This document shows, piece after piece, positions 10,853 through 23,207 of a DNA stretch of 64,000 bases (position 1 is the first letter of the stretch; every line of letters begins with the position of its first letter). The position numbers and the translations under genes were made by a program. This DNA is from Sistotremastrum niveocremeum HHB9708 (taxonomy: Eukaryota > Basidiomycota > Agaricomycetes > Sistotremastrales > Sistotremastraceae): assembly GCA_001630475.1 (NCBI GenBank), contig KV419401.1:248001-312000 (forward strand). The letters are read 5' to 3'. Below the pieces are notes generated by a model that did not search any database, had not been told where the DNA came from, and worked only from the letters and a program-made list of their open reading frames with translations.

Positions 10853-10918
10853 GGACGTAGTAGACCGTCGGACGCGTCGGGCGTTTGAATTTCCGCTCTC
10901 AGCAAATCTTTGCTCGTC
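10853..10918. promoter_or_regulatory. 66-bp divergent promoter, HEM4 / citrate carrier
   Basis: The whole space between the two start codons, which face away from each other. GC-rich, with CGGACGCGTCGGGCG but no TATA box. With so little room, each 5' UTR or promoter must overlap the other's, unless one gene initiates inside its neighbour. Confidence 0.6.
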
Positions 10919-12135
10919 ATGTCTTCGCGTGCTGGCTCGTCAGGCAAGCGAACCGAAAAGCCTTTGCATTCTCTGATAGCAGGGACAACAGCGGGTGCAG
11001 TCGAGGCGTAAGACATTGCAATCACTAATGTCGTTACAGTTCCCATCTAATCTCAATTCGCAGATTTGTAACTTATCCTACCGAGTTCGTCAAAACGCGA
11101 AGTCAATTTGGTGGCAAGAGAGAGGCACCACTGACTATCATACGAAACACTCTCAAAGAAAAGGGTGTGATCGGTCTGTACTCAGGTTGCGGCGCCCTCG
11201 TTGTTGGAAACTCTGTCAAAGCTGGTGTCCGCTTTCTATCCTACGATCAGTTCAAAAATGCATTAGCAGACAAGCAGGTGAGCTCACCTGACTATCTCGT
11301 TGTCATCATTCGGTGATGGTGATGCTTGGAGGGAAAAGTGAGCGCTCCTAGGAGTCTACTGGCCGGTTTGGGGGCTGGAATCGTCGAGTCGATCATCGCT
11401 GTTACACCGTCTGAGACCATTAAGTGAGTTATTTATTCGCTTGGCATCCCGTCCCCTGACCTTTGAATCAAGAACTAAACTGATCGACGACTCCAAGCGG
11501 CCAAACCCTCGATTCAAGGGCCTTATCCATGGCACGTTGACAATTGCTCGGGAAGAGGGGATTCGTGGCATATACAGTGGGTTATTCCCCGTGGTAAGTG
11601 TATTTGGGCTATAGCGATGAGATTGGTGTGTTGACATTATATACCAGATGATGCGTCAAGCCGCAAATTCTGCTGTTCGATTTACCACATATACGACTTT
11701 AAAGCAGTTTGTCCAAGGAAACGCACGACCGGGACAAACATTACCTACTGCGGTGACGTTCGGTGTAGGCGCAGTCGCAGGGCTCGTCACTGTCTATACA
11801 ACGATGCCCTTAGAGTAAGCATCCCGCTTTGAGTCAAAGCACATATACTCAGATATCCTTCAGTGTCATTAAAACGAGAATGCAGTCACTAAACGCTCGC
11901 TCTCAATATTCTAATTCTTTCCATTGTGGGTACCGAATCTTCAAAGAAGAGGGCATCCGTCGGTTTTGGACTGGGACTACGCCGAGATTGACTCGTTTGG
12001 TGGTTAGTCCCTCCTATCTCACTTGCATGCTGTCATCACGATACTCAAACCTTGTTCATATAGCTGAGTGGCGGGATCACATTCACGATCTATGAAAAGG
12101 TCATCGGATTGATCAGCGGTCGGGCACCTGCATAA
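10919..12135 (+). CDS. CTP1: Mitochondrial citrate/tricarboxylate carrier
   Basis: Inner-membrane carrier exchanging citrate for malate or another tricarboxylate, feeding cytosolic acetyl-CoA. About 300 aa in seven exons. All three mitochondrial carrier signatures are present: YPTEFVKTR after HSLIAGTTAGAVEAF; TPSETIKTK after LLAGLGAGIVESIIA; and MPLDVIKTRM after GAVAGLVTVYTT. These are the forms typical of the tricarboxylate subgroup rather than ADP/ATP or phosphate carriers. QAANSAVRFTTYTTLKQF and the final LSGGITFTIYEKVIGLI also fit. No N-terminal presequence is needed in this family. Ends RAPA. Start ATG at 10919 is the first in frame and gives MSSRAGSSGKRTEKPL. Confidence 0.9.
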
Positions 12136-12637
12136 GAATCTTCGTGGCGAGGCGGTCGACATGGTCTTGATTCCTTTCGGCCGAAAACAGTCTGCTTCGC
12201 GCATAACGCCGAAGTCTCCGATAATCAGCGCACGCGTCGAAGGATTCTGATACTAGTGATAGTCGCCCATTTGATCTTCGTTCACATTATTTTTACTGGA
12301 TCTCATTCAAGTAATGCACGACAACTGCGAGCATTTGCATCGCGTGGTTCGAGTCGCCCCGTTTCTGATTCGCCATCCTAGACAACTAGTACTACCGTAC
12401 TAAATCTTGCCAAATCAATTGTACCAAAAGACGACCGCTGCAGCCAAATATACCCTGCATCAGGTTGGACCAGCCATCCTAATCTTGAGCATAAATCTGG
12501 ATGACCAGAGGGAAAACAAAACACGTAGAATAAAGATATCGTTGAAGTGTTTGGATCTACCGTCTCTTGAACACGAGGGGTACACGTTCAGGCCTATATA
12601 GAAAATCAATAGGATCATCAGAGGGAATGGAAGAATA
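12136..12637. other. Intergenic, 502 nt
   Basis: Space between two convergent genes (citrate carrier and P450 A). It should hold both 3' UTRs. Nothing coding is supported. Confidence 0.6.
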
Positions 12638-14889
12638 TTATACGCACGTCAAAGTGATCATAATGTCACTCTTGAATATTCTCTCCCTTCTCTCTTCGAT
12701 AGTTTCTCCCCTATACTGGGGTTCATCCAAGACTGCGACGGTGTATTTGGATATAAGCATTGATAAAACCGCTACAGCCTCTGTTTCTCCGAACCTAGAT
12801 GGCAAGCGTATCAGAATGAGACCGTCCATTACCATTCACAAGGCGAATCAAAGACTTACTTTCGTCCGATGCACGCGCTGCCCGATTGCTCCTAGTCAGT
12901 TACGGTGCTCGAAATTTGAAAATCACATACCGAGCTCCGCTAGAGAATGGAACGAAAGCGTCTTTATTGTAGTCCTCGAGGAATCGATCAGGTTTGAAAG
13001 TTTCCGGGTCCTTCCAATATTTGGCTACTCTGCTGTCGGCAATTGTTTGATGGGAGCGACCAGAAGCACGCACGATTATAATGCAGGCCAGGTGTATTCA
13101 AAGTGATGTTTGTCCCCTTTGGACAATGAAGAGTCTTCTTCTCGTCGTTGATTGCACTGGAGACGGGAAGGACGAGATCTTCGCCAGCTTTCTTCGGGAT
13201 GTAGCAAACCTATATAAAGAGCAAGAATTCACTTTGTTGTTCGCTGGAGCACTGGTTTGCGTACCGGCGGGAACATCCGAAGAGTCTCGTAGAAGCAACT
13301 ACATTGAGGAAAAGTCAGCGTCATTAGCATGGGAGGAAATGCAGAACTGACGCTAGGACGCGATCAAGCGCGTTGAAGTCGTCATACGTCTAGGGGCAAC
13401 AATAGTTACGGAGACGAAGTTGCGGCAAGATAAATGCTCGTACAGGCTGTCGGTCCCCTATAACAGATTTGATGTGTTTATGAAGCTTTTCTTGTTCGTC
13501 GGGGTACAAAGCTAACATGCCAAGGGTGTAGCAGAGCGTATGTGCCGTGGTCTGGGTGATATTAGCCTCGAGAAAAAGGTGTCGTTATCAATGAATACCG
13601 TGACTGACCTCGTGCCCAGCGACGAGATAAATAAAGATATTTCTGCCGGCTTTGTGTCAGGATGATTTAAAGGCAGATAAAAACACAATGCTACCCCGTC
13701 AGCTCTTCATTCGTCAATTTCAAGGCATCTTCCTCTTCTCCCTCACTGGCTGCCAACAAGTTCGTCAACAAATCAGCCCGCTCTCCGACACCAGCCTTTC
13801 CGCTAGCTATCATCTCCTTCCTCTCTCTGATCATGTCTGCCATATAAAGACCTAATTCGTCGTAGCCCGCCTTAGTTTCCCGAAGGCGAGGGTGCAGGTT
13901 CATTGCCCACTCAGGTGCAAGTAGCTTAGGAATGATATCGCGAGAGACGATGAATAAGGCTTTTGTGAACGGGAGTGTACGTCCTGGTGCTGGAGTACCG
14001 TCTTCCTCCCACCCCATAGGTTTGCCGAAGCCGGCTATGGAAAGCACCATGAGAGCAATCTGACAATAGAATTAGCTATGGACAAGCGCATCAGATAGAA
14101 TGTCCTTACCGGAAGTGTAAGATCGAGACAATGATCAACTTCGATACTTTCTTTAGTACCCCAGACCTTTGCGTATAAGTCGTTCATAATGCCGACAGCG
14201 GCTTCGAAGACTAAACGATTGTTTCTCTAAGCACCGGTTAATCATAAACGGTTCCGCACACCGCTTGTCATATACCTCGGAGAAAGCAGGGGCGGAAATT
14301 TTCCTGTGCCTCTTCCACTCTTTTCCTTCCGTAGTGACTACATTCTTCATCGACAAACCTGAGTTAGTGAGAACAAACGCGGGTCAACCCAGACTTACCT
14401 GGCCATACATGATGAGGCCAATGTATTGTTCCAATGGCTTGGGGAATCTCTGACTTGAGAGTGTAATTTCTTTGACAGCCTCGGCATCGGCGACGTATAG
14501 GACTTTGGTAGGGGGCCATAGCGCGACGATCGACACGATGTTCCATCCAGCCTCGATGAAGGCTGTTCCATATCATTGAGTTAGTCTTGTAATTCCGTAG
14601 TCACAGCATAGCTTGGACGTACGTTTACGCTTCAAGGTCCAAGCCCACCTGTTCCCCATGCTTATATGCTTCGTGAAAGGAACAGCCGTGCCAATCGTTG
14701 ACAGCGGACTGAGAACGACTCTGAAACCAGGCCAATTGCTTCATCAAATGGTCAAAATGAGCACAGAGGCAATCAAAATCTTTCAACAGCGTACCGAAGA
14801 CTGGCGACATTGGAACGAAAGGTCAAATATTGCCGGACCAAATATATGACCGCTGCGACGAGTACAAGGGCAGCTAGAGAACCAGCCAT
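12638..14889 (-). CDS. Cytochrome P450 A
   Basis: Membrane-anchored heme monooxygenase. N-terminal anchor MAGSLAALVLVAAVIYLV. Helix C region has GKEWKRHRKISAPAFSE; I-helix AGHETTAHTL; K-helix ExxR in CFYETLRMFPPVR; PERF-region KPDRFLEDYNKDAF; heme loop FSSGARACIGRKF once the short introns are removed; then ETEAVAVLSMLISKY and a C-terminus ending MITLTCV. All diagnostic P450 elements are intact. The gene has more than ten short introns. Paralog of the P450 at 42921-45278, with which it shares length, intron plan and promoter block. General type resembles fungal P450s related to CYP4-like fatty-acid hydroxylases; substrate cannot be told from sequence. Confidence 0.88.
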
Positions 14890-15404
14890 TACTGAAGCAG
14901 TCCAGACGGCGTGTGTCTTCACTAAGAACCTTTAGGACGTCTTATAATATGAGCCCGGGCGCATGTGCTCCCACACTGACGTGCAAGTTGGGATAAACCG
15001 GGAACCCGCGTCGGCGTCTCAGTGAAGTTCAGTCTCGGTGCCGAAGAGCGGCGGTCAGACCGTGGGACTTTCTGGAATCCCGTTCACATGAATGGCCGAT
15101 TAGAAAGTGTACTACATGTAGTACATGGAGGACATAGATAATTGATTAACGAACTGATTCGAGAATGAACTTCAGAAAGAGAGTTGTTCAAAGAATATTT
15201 GATAGGACTCAAATTGGGTGGAAGTTCAAAGCAAAAGCAACGACTGAAAGAATGTCAGGCGTAACTCGCACAAAGGTGCTTCGAAAAGCTGTGAATGGAG
15301 GCCAGGCACCGAAGACTAAAAATACCGGGGCGGAATGGTGTACAAGTCTTCACATTTTCATCCTACCATACACGTATTGTCCGCATGTGCCTATATTAAT
15401 AGGC
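14890..15404. other. Intergenic, 515 nt
   Basis: Upstream of P450 A and downstream of the carbonic anhydrase gene. Holds the conserved block at 15034-15064. An open frame at 15165-15425 (+) has no recognisable content. Confidence 0.55.
15034..15064. promoter_or_regulatory. Conserved P450 upstream block (CGG/CCG element), P450 A
   Basis: CTCGGTGCCGAAGAGCGG followed closely by GACCGTG, 145-175 nt before the ATG of P450 A. The same block occurs 115-146 nt before the ATG of paralog P450 B, in otherwise diverged upstream DNA. The core CGG-TG-CCG is a palindromic pair of CGG triplets, the type bound by fungal Zn2Cys6 regulators. Binding is inference. Confidence 0.5.
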
Positions 15405-16283
15405 CTAGTCTTGAACGCCTTCTAGCCCAACATAACTAGATATCACTTGTGACAAACGACCCTCTGCGAGGTCATAAAGCCAGCCATGAATAGTGATAGG
15501 TCCAGAAATTTGCACTCCTTGATTATGAAGCGCCTGACTGGCTAATAGATTGTTGTACTGCCCAACGATCAGAAAAACAGAATAAAAACATCAATGCGAG
15601 CTCTCATACCTGCGCTATGATATTATCATGAACGAGCAATTCGACTGCATCGTCAAAATTGGGAGGTTGGGCCTTGTACCGCCGTGCTAATGTGATGAGA
15701 GGCTGGAGCCAGCGCAAAAGACTTGGTGGAAGCGGATCCTGAGGGATACCGCGCACATATTTAAGAGCCGCCTCGACTCCACCACATTTAGTGTGTCCCA
15801 CTAGAACGACTATGTTGAGTGTTAGCATGTTACGCTCCAATAGCACAGATTTGACTTCAACCGACCATGTTCAATCTTCAGATGGACGGCGTAAGTGAGG
15901 ACCGAATTCGCAGAATCATCATTCAATTTGAATTGACTAAAGGAACGATATGAGTCAAGCCCCGATCTACTAAAAGCATCTCACTTGGCAATATTCCTCG
16001 TTGTGAAGAGGACGCCTGGCAGGACGTCGCAAACCACTCCTTCGGGTATACGAGAGTCAGAACAACCAATCCAAAGAACCTGGCGTAGAATTTGGGATAC
16101 CACTCATACTTGTCAGTCAAAGCCATCACGAACCTTGGGCTCTTGAGTCCTATTAGCTGAATTATGGAAGAAGTCCGGTCCAATAGCCTTAATATCGGAA
16201 GACCACCTTCCATTCCTCTCTAAGAGATTTACAAGCGCATCCGGAATAGGGAGAGGAGCAGCATCCACAGGGAGTTGAGTCAT
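15405..16283 (-). CDS. Beta-class carbonic anhydrase
   Basis: Zinc enzyme converting CO2 and water to bicarbonate; in fungi it supplies bicarbonate for biosynthesis and CO2 sensing. Zinc and catalytic motifs are visible: [13 protein letters not shown] (Cys and the Asp-Arg dyad) and [15 protein letters not shown] (His and Cys). Starts [18 protein letters not shown]; ends with the typical late strand and helix [17 protein letters not shown]. About 225 aa in several exons with introns of around 50 nt. No clear mitochondrial presequence, so probably cytosolic. The ATG at 16283 is the first in this frame; sequence further upstream has no in-frame ATG. Confidence 0.88.
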
Positions 16284-17103
16284 GTTGAATGCGTCGCGTC
16301 GCAATCACGAGTGAGGAAAGCAGCGGAGTGGTGTGATCCTGCTCTTATATTCGAATGGATCCAGACTGAGCCCTAGCGGCAATATCGAAAATTCGTCCGT
16401 GGCACAGGGGATGCCGAAGATAGCCTCTGATAGGTCGTGGGTTCAGCGCCACGGAGAGCGTGTAGAGAAGAATATGATCCCATCAATGTCCTCGAGATTG
16501 GTGCCTTGAATTAGCTTTAGTTAGTTATTCGGTTTCCGCGACAAAATCGTACACACCCTGAACGAAACGCCCTGAGTCCTCGAACCAATATCGGCTACCT
16601 GGTAGACTGCTCAAGTTCTTGATATTCTTCCGGTGAGTAAGTTCAACATGATATGGTCGACGACTCAGTCATGTGGACGTTGGGCTCCCTGTCAAGGGCT
16701 AGCCATGGGTCATCGCTGTCAGTGAGCGCAGAGCCAGCTACGAGTACAAGTAGATGCCTCGGTCGAAGGTACAGGCCGGCGAGATGTCTCTCCTGTCTCA
16801 TATGTTGAACACATTCCCATGCGCGAATACAGTTGGCTTTGCATCGAGAGTGAAACAGACCGAATCAGTGCTGGAAGTCCAAGGTGCGGGTCATTTCGGA
16901 AGCGGCCAGCGAAGATAACGGGGATACCAGCCGAAGACGAGCTGAATTTGCTAAATCTTAGAGAAGACGCGTATATTAGTGATAGCTCGTCATGATGAAT
17001 GTAACCTTCTAGATGTCAGAGGGAAGGTACGTCATCTGAAAGACGAGTGCCGCGGAATATACTATTACACTAAGTGCTACATGCAAGGTACAACTTTACA
17101 GGC
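16284..17103. other. Intergenic, 820 nt
   Basis: Promoter side of the carbonic anhydrase gene and 3' side of P450 C. I see no exon, RNA gene or repeat. Confidence 0.5.
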
Positions 17104-19182
17104 TTACAGCAAGTCTAAATTTGCCATAGATCTAGGCGTTATCTTCAAATCAAAAGGACCCGGATGACTACAACCAGCTCAATATTTGACAACGCATGAA
17201 AAGCAAAGAAACACACCTGATCATTCCGGTCGTATACTCCACATTCATCGTCTTTTCTCTACTTACTTTGTCCTCTGGTAACCGAATATCGAAGATAGCC
17301 AGGACGGTGGCGATTGAGAGGAAGACCGACGCTTCGGCGTTCCACATCCCGGGACAGATACTACGGAGAATATGAGTACGTGGTAGCCCCAATAAAGATT
17401 TATAACAGACCGTCTGCCAAAACCGAAGTGATGCGACACTGCATCTGCCGGTGTACCGAGAAAACGTTCGGGCCTGAAAGTCTCCGGTTCGGGATATATT
17501 GAAGGATCTTGTAGCATGGCCCTAGATGATATTTAGCACGAAATATTGAGAGAAAAACCAAGTTGTTTACCAAAGGTTGGTTATTCTTTGCTCGAATGAG
17601 TCGTCAATTATGTAGTGGCAAGACGCTGGTGAATACTGACATTGTCGTATCTGTCCCTCCATTAGACTCTCAGTGGAAACCAAATATTCAGAGCTTACTT
17701 TCAGGTATCCGATAGCCGTTATAATCATCCTCTCTAGTCACTCGATGAGCGACGCCTATATCCCATCAGCTGAATATTCAGGAAAATGAGAAGGATAGGT
17801 CTGACCAATTGGCAATACAGGTTTCCATCTAAACGTCTCTTTAACACAAGCAGTGATAAAAGGCAGATTCCCTCGATCTGAAAATGACGGAAGTCTATCT
17901 CTTCCAACGACAGAATCGATCTCTGCCTGAGCCCGAGCTTGAGCTTCGGGATTCAAAGCCAACGCTAAGAACGCCGTTAGGATGGCAGCTACAGTCTGAC
18001 AATTTCAATTTAACACGGATGATTTCTAAGGATCCTGAATGTGTGCATTACCGAATCGGCGCCTCCTGTGTATAAGCTCAGTGCAGACCATTTTATATCC
18101 TCTTCTTGTCCCTTCAGCTGTGGATCTTCGAGGTGCCGAGAGACATATGATGGAGGGGCATTTCCTTGCGCCTAGTGAGCACATTGAGCGAAGCAGAAGG
18201 GTATAGGCCAAACGTTTGCTTACTATCTGTGCCTTGACATTCTCAAAAGGCTCATTCGTCAAAACCTGAAGCTCTTCTCGCCACTGCCGCGCCTTTCTCT
18301 GAAATCCCGCTCCAGGAGCCCACTCAGGGATATGTTTCACTTCGAAAATTGTCAATGAAATATAATCCAGACAAACAGGGCCTATTCACACCAAGGAATG
18401 AAATCCACCCAGAAAGCATTAGGAGTCGCAGCAACAGAGAAATTACTCTGAGCATCCTCAGCCATCTTGATATACCTATCATCGTCAGAAACGACTTCAT
18501 GACCGTATGCAAGTCGAATGATAGAAGCTCCAACGGTGCGTCGGATATGCGAACGGAAATTCTGGGGAGTTTCGAGGAGTCGTTTGAGGAATTTTTTGTT
18601 TTCGGATTCTTGGAGCGGCCAGAGATCTTTGGAAGCTGTTTGACTGAGGGTGTTGTGGAGGAGTTTCCGGTAGTTTTTATGACGCAGTCCGGATTCGATG
18701 AGAGTCACTCCGCGCTCCCAACCAACTCTAGGCCGGGTCAGAAAGACGGAAGTTGACGTCTTGCCCATTGCTTACAGTTCTCCGACCATAGTTAGTTTTG
18801 GACGATCAGAATATATTGCAGATCTCTTGTCGAGGAGCTCAGTAGCAACAGCTCGCGAGTTGATCACAACAATCGACTGGCCAAATAGATTCAAGTATAT
18901 CAGAGGGCCTAAGTAAATCAGCTGCAGCCTTCAGATCGATCGTACGGAGGGCTCACCAAACTGCTTCCCCCATTCTATGAATGTCAACCACTCGCGCTCT
19001 CGAGGTACCTGTAGCAAGTTCCCTATGATCGGCTTCCCGACAGGACCAGGAGGTAGAGGCAGATGTCTAGCGTTCCTGTCGCGACTCCATGCAACGAAAG
19101 TGTAAAGAATATTGACGATGAGAGCTGCTGTGATTAATCGAGATAGCCAGCTGCTAAAGACTGGTTCTGCCTGGTCTGACAT
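17104..19182 (-). CDS. Cytochrome P450 C
   Basis: P450 of a different clan from A and B. N-terminal anchor SWLSRLITAALIVNILYTF, then the proline-rich hinge LPLPPGPVGKPIIGN. I-helix segment ends GGADS. K-helix KETFRWKPVLPIG; then GVAHRVTREDDYNGYRIPE, a short exon, ITNLWAMLQDPSIYPEPETF and PERF. Heme loop FGFGRRICPGM. The end is reached only if the last intron uses the acceptor TTGTAG, giving SHPGPFDLKITPRS and a stop at 17104. The 'PPGP' hinge and FGFGRRICPG loop match the large basidiomycete group often annotated as O-methylsterigmatocystin-oxidoreductase-like; the substrate is unknown. It faces the small gene at 19433 across a 250-nt divergent promoter. Confidence 0.86.
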
Positions 19183-19432
19183 GGTCGCAGAGACCGAGAA
19201 GAGCCGGGCGAGAGCTCGGACGAGCAGCGGACTCAAGTGACGAAATAGGAAGCTCAGGCACGTGAGTTGGCACGTGGCACCTCCGGCGCTCCATCTTCTC
19301 AGGGCCGGCGTCTTGGATCCACTGGTGACCTGGTTCATGACAAGGAGACATCGGTGACGTCGTTGGGAAATTGGAATATATATACTCAAGCAGAATGGCC
19401 ATCTCCCCACTCAACATATTTCTGCAAACGAC

Positions 19433-19935
19433 ATGACTACTTCAGTTCCATACGACCCTACTGCTCCTGATAGCCTCGCTGCTCCCCATCATCACGTCCA
19501 TGGCTCTAGTGACCCTCTCCCAACGAGAAGCAGTCTGAATGACTCGCAGAATGGAGAGTTCCAGACGTCTGATGAACGCTCGTCAGGCCAAAATGGGTTC
19601 AATTCTGATAGGCCATTGGATGTCCAGCCAGCACCTGAAGGTATGTTTGATGTCATTGTCTCCTCCTAAGTGGCATGTCTGACAGACCGCACAGGTGGCG
19701 TCGCCCAAGGTGGGCAGGAAGGGCTGCCAGAAGGTAAAGCCAATGCGGTTGACAAGATTGTTGGGAAAGTTGAGAAGGTAAGCCTCCGAGCATGTTGCGT
19801 CGTTCATGGTTTGAAAAAAATGTCCAGGTCATTGGCAAGCACACTCATAATCCCGAGCTCCATGAAAAGGGTGAGCTGCGCGAGAGTGGCGGCAAAGGTG
19901 CTCAAGAGGGAACAGCTCGAGCTCCCCACGATTGA
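19433..19935 (+). CDS. Small hydrophilic fungal protein (conserved, unknown function)
   Basis: Three exons, about 125 aa. N-terminus MTTSVPYDPTAPDS is low-complexity and polar. The conserved core lies in the last two exons: GGQEGLPEGKANAVDKIVGK, VEKVIGKHTHNPELHEKG and ELRESGGKGAQEG. From memory, similar 'DK-hG-K-hEK...HEKGELRESGGK' cores occur in many fungal hypothetical proteins, and the style recalls CsbD-like stress proteins. No signal peptide or membrane segment. Function is not known. Confidence 0.7.
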
Positions 19936-20345
19936 TGTGAAGTAATATGAGCACGGGACCATGTAGCCATAATACGATACCATTGTAATTTTAATCGACA
20001 GTCATCGCGATTGATGGAGCCAGATGTGACGCTTGAAGTTTGTTGCAATGGGAAACATAAAACTGAAGCTTTGCTGAAGCAATCCATGGAACTTTTCGGC
20101 GTCGTCGAGCATGGCTGGTCGTGCATCGGTGATGGTGGACTCGAAAAAGCGTCCGAGTTCCGTAATACCCGCGAATCGTTCTCCGTGCCCTCGTCGCCCT
20201 ACGCAGCTTCAGCAACACCAAAGCCTCGCTTTGGTCCTCTCACGAACCTGGTGACCACAACGAGACACAGAAGCCTGTTGACTTACAATAATTGATCCCT
20301 AAAATCATCCCTTGATTGTCACCAGGTTGAATCCAGAGGATCTTC
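19936..20345. other. Intergenic, 410 nt
   Basis: Promoter region of the beta-adaptin gene. Open frames on both strands here do not extend into, or resemble, a known protein. Confidence 0.5.
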
Positions 20346-23034
20346 ATGAATCGAGCTGCACCCAAAAAAGGTCAGGCTACTTACAACTCAACCGTGACTT
20401 GGAGCTCACTTCGCTTTCAGGCGAAAACTATGAGCTCAGAGCGGATCTCAATAGCGAGTATCGAGAGAAGCGCAAAGATGCGATCAAGCGTGTCATTGCG
20501 AACATGACAGTGGGCAAGGACGTCTCGGGACTCTTCCCCGACGTTCTCAAAAATATGCAAACGGAGGATATCGAGCAGAAGAAGCTTGTCTATCTCTATC
20601 TTATGAACTACGCCAAAACGCAGCCTGAGCTTGTCATTTTGGCCGTGAACACGTTCGTTCGGGTGAGCATCTCGTGATGTCTTCCTTCAGTGACTTTTCT
20701 GAATTTCGATCTAGGATACTGATGATCCTAATCCGCTGGTTCGAGCTTTGGCGATACGTACAATGGGATGCTTACGCGCCGACAAAATCATCGATTATCT
20801 TGCCGACCCCCTCCAAAAATGCTTACGAGATGAAAACCCATACGTTCGGAAAACGGCTGCGTTATGTGTGGCGAAGCTGTATGAGATGAAGCCTGAGCTT
20901 GTCATTGACAATGGATTTTTGGAACAGTTACAGGATCTGGTATCAGACGCCAATCCAATGGTGAACTCTTCTTTCACTCTCAGCAAGGCCCGAATTCTGA
21001 CGATGGGATGGAGGTTGTGGCGAACGCCGTTACTGCGCTCAGTGATATCCATGTCGCAGCTACATCTGAACCTTCTACATCAGGAGAACCTCAACCCGGC
21101 GTATTCAACATCAATACCCACATCCTCAGCAAACTCCTCATCGCCCTCAACGAATGTACCGAATGGGGCCGCGTTTCGATTCTGACCGCATTATCAAGAT
21201 ATAAAGCACAGGACGATAAAGAGAGTGAACATATTTGCGAGCGTGTCGTGCCCCAGTTTCAACATGCTAATGCCAGTGTCGTGTTGGCTGCCGTCAAGGT
21301 ACGATCCTCTTCCTCCATTCTCGAATTGCGCTGAGTGCGATGCAGGTGATCATGATCCACATGCGTCACGTCCACCGACCCGACCTCGTCAAACAACTGG
21401 TTCGAAAGATGGCTCCACCTCTTGTCACCCTCCTTTCAGCCCCTCCGGAGGTCCAATGGGTGGCACTCCGAAATATCAGCTTGCTGCTCCAAAAACGCCC
21501 TGATATCCTCCAGAACGAGATGCGCGTCTTCTTCTGCAAGTACAACGATCCTTCCTATGTCAAAGTAGAGAAGCTGGATATCATGATCAAGCTCGCTGGT
21601 GATAATAACGTTGATTCGTTGCTGAGCGAGCTGAAGGAGTACGTATGAGAATTATTTCCGATGATATCTCGCTGAAGAGGTTGACCTGTTAGATACGCGT
21701 CGGAAGTTGATGTTGACTTTGTTCGCAAGTCTATCAAGGCGATCGGTCAATGTGCCATCAAACTCGATTCATCGGCCGATCGATGCGTCAACGTTCTTTT
21801 GGAGTTGATCGGGACTCGTGTGAGCTATGTCGTCCAGGAAGCAGTCGTTGTCATGAAGGTGAGGAATGGATGTACGATCGTTCTGATCCGAGGCTTATGT
21901 ATACCCAGGATATCTTCCGAAAATACCCTTCGACGTATGAGGGTGTTATACCTACGCTGTGTGCTAACCTAGAGGAGTTGGACGAGCCCGAAGCCAAAGC
22001 ATCCCTTATCTGGATCATTGGCGAATATGCTAACAAGATTGACAATGCCGCCGAGTTGCTGGAGGTTTTCGTCAATACGTTTGTGGAGGAATCATACGCC
22101 GTACGTCTCAACTGTCTCTTCGACCGCCAACGCTCGAACTCTGAATCGAATTGTCTGCAGGTTCAACTGCAGACTCTCAGCGCTGTTGTTAAGCTCTTCT
22201 TGAAGAAACCGGATTCAGCACAAGGACTGGTCCAAAAAGTGCTGAATACGGCCACCAAAGATTGTGATTCTCCCGATGTCCGGGATCGAGCATACATCTA
22301 TTGGAGACTATTGTCAACTGATCCTGCGGCGGCGAAGGTCAATTCCATGTATGGCTTTCGAATGATAGATAGAGCTGACTTTGGATTAGGCTGTCGTGCT
22401 GGCACACCGCCCTCCTATAACTCTCCCTCGAACAACCGTTCCTCCAATAGTCCTTGAAGAATTGATTGGCGATATTTCTTCTTTAGCGAGTGTATACCAT
22501 AAGCCCGCGGAGACCTTCATTGGCAAAGGAAGATTGGGCGCCGATGCGCTACAACGGAAAGCAGCAGAGTAAGCCTTCTCATATTGAGTTCATCGACTAC
22601 ATCTAACCTTGTTTCTTCACAGGCAAGACGACGAGGTCTCAGCACAAAAGGCATTGCAAGAAATTGCCGCCGGACAACAGGCCGAAAACTTACTCGACTT
22701 CGACGACGTCCCCGCAGACGAGGACCGACCGACCGGACTCGCAGCAACATCCTTCACTTCGACGCCAGCGGCTGCAAATCTCATCTCCGGGAAATCCACC
22801 AACCCTCTGGACGATCTTGTATCTATATTCGGAGGTGCAAGTATGGAAGTGCCACAACAACCGCCACGAGCAAATGGCCTGGGTGGCTTGTCGTCGCCCA
22901 TTGCTGCTGATCCGTTTGCCAGTCTGGGAGGTGGCGCCTCGAGAACGCCTGGGTTGGGCAGTGGTGTTACTTCACCAGTTCCCACCCAATCACGCCAGCA
23001 GCAACCCCAGGAAGATCTTCTGGGTTTATTCTAG
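20346..23034 (+). CDS. apl2: AP-1 complex beta-adaptin
   Basis: Large subunit of the clathrin adaptor AP-1, sorting cargo between trans-Golgi and endosomes. Exon 1 encodes MNRAAPKK, joined to [20 protein letters not shown]. The alpha-solenoid trunk follows: [77 protein letters not shown] and [19 protein letters not shown]. After the trunk comes a hinge ([25 protein letters not shown]), and the protein ends DLLGLF with no appendage ('ear') domain. About 725 aa over roughly ten exons. Fungal AP-1 beta subunits commonly lack the ear, and LLDFD / DLLGLF resemble clathrin-box and ear-binding motifs. AP-2 beta is the alternative but less likely. Confidence 0.88.
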
Positions 23035-23207
23035 ATGTACTGCTGCCTATTTGCATTCATAATGTTACTAGTACATATTCCATTTTCTCTCAGCTGGTTC
23101 GACGCTCGCGCTTGTGAAAGAAAGCGCTCGAGCGGATGCCGAGATCGGCTTCAACTTGAAATGGGTTCACTTGCCCTCGTCGTGCCACAGCTTGTCATGA
23201 AACTTTC

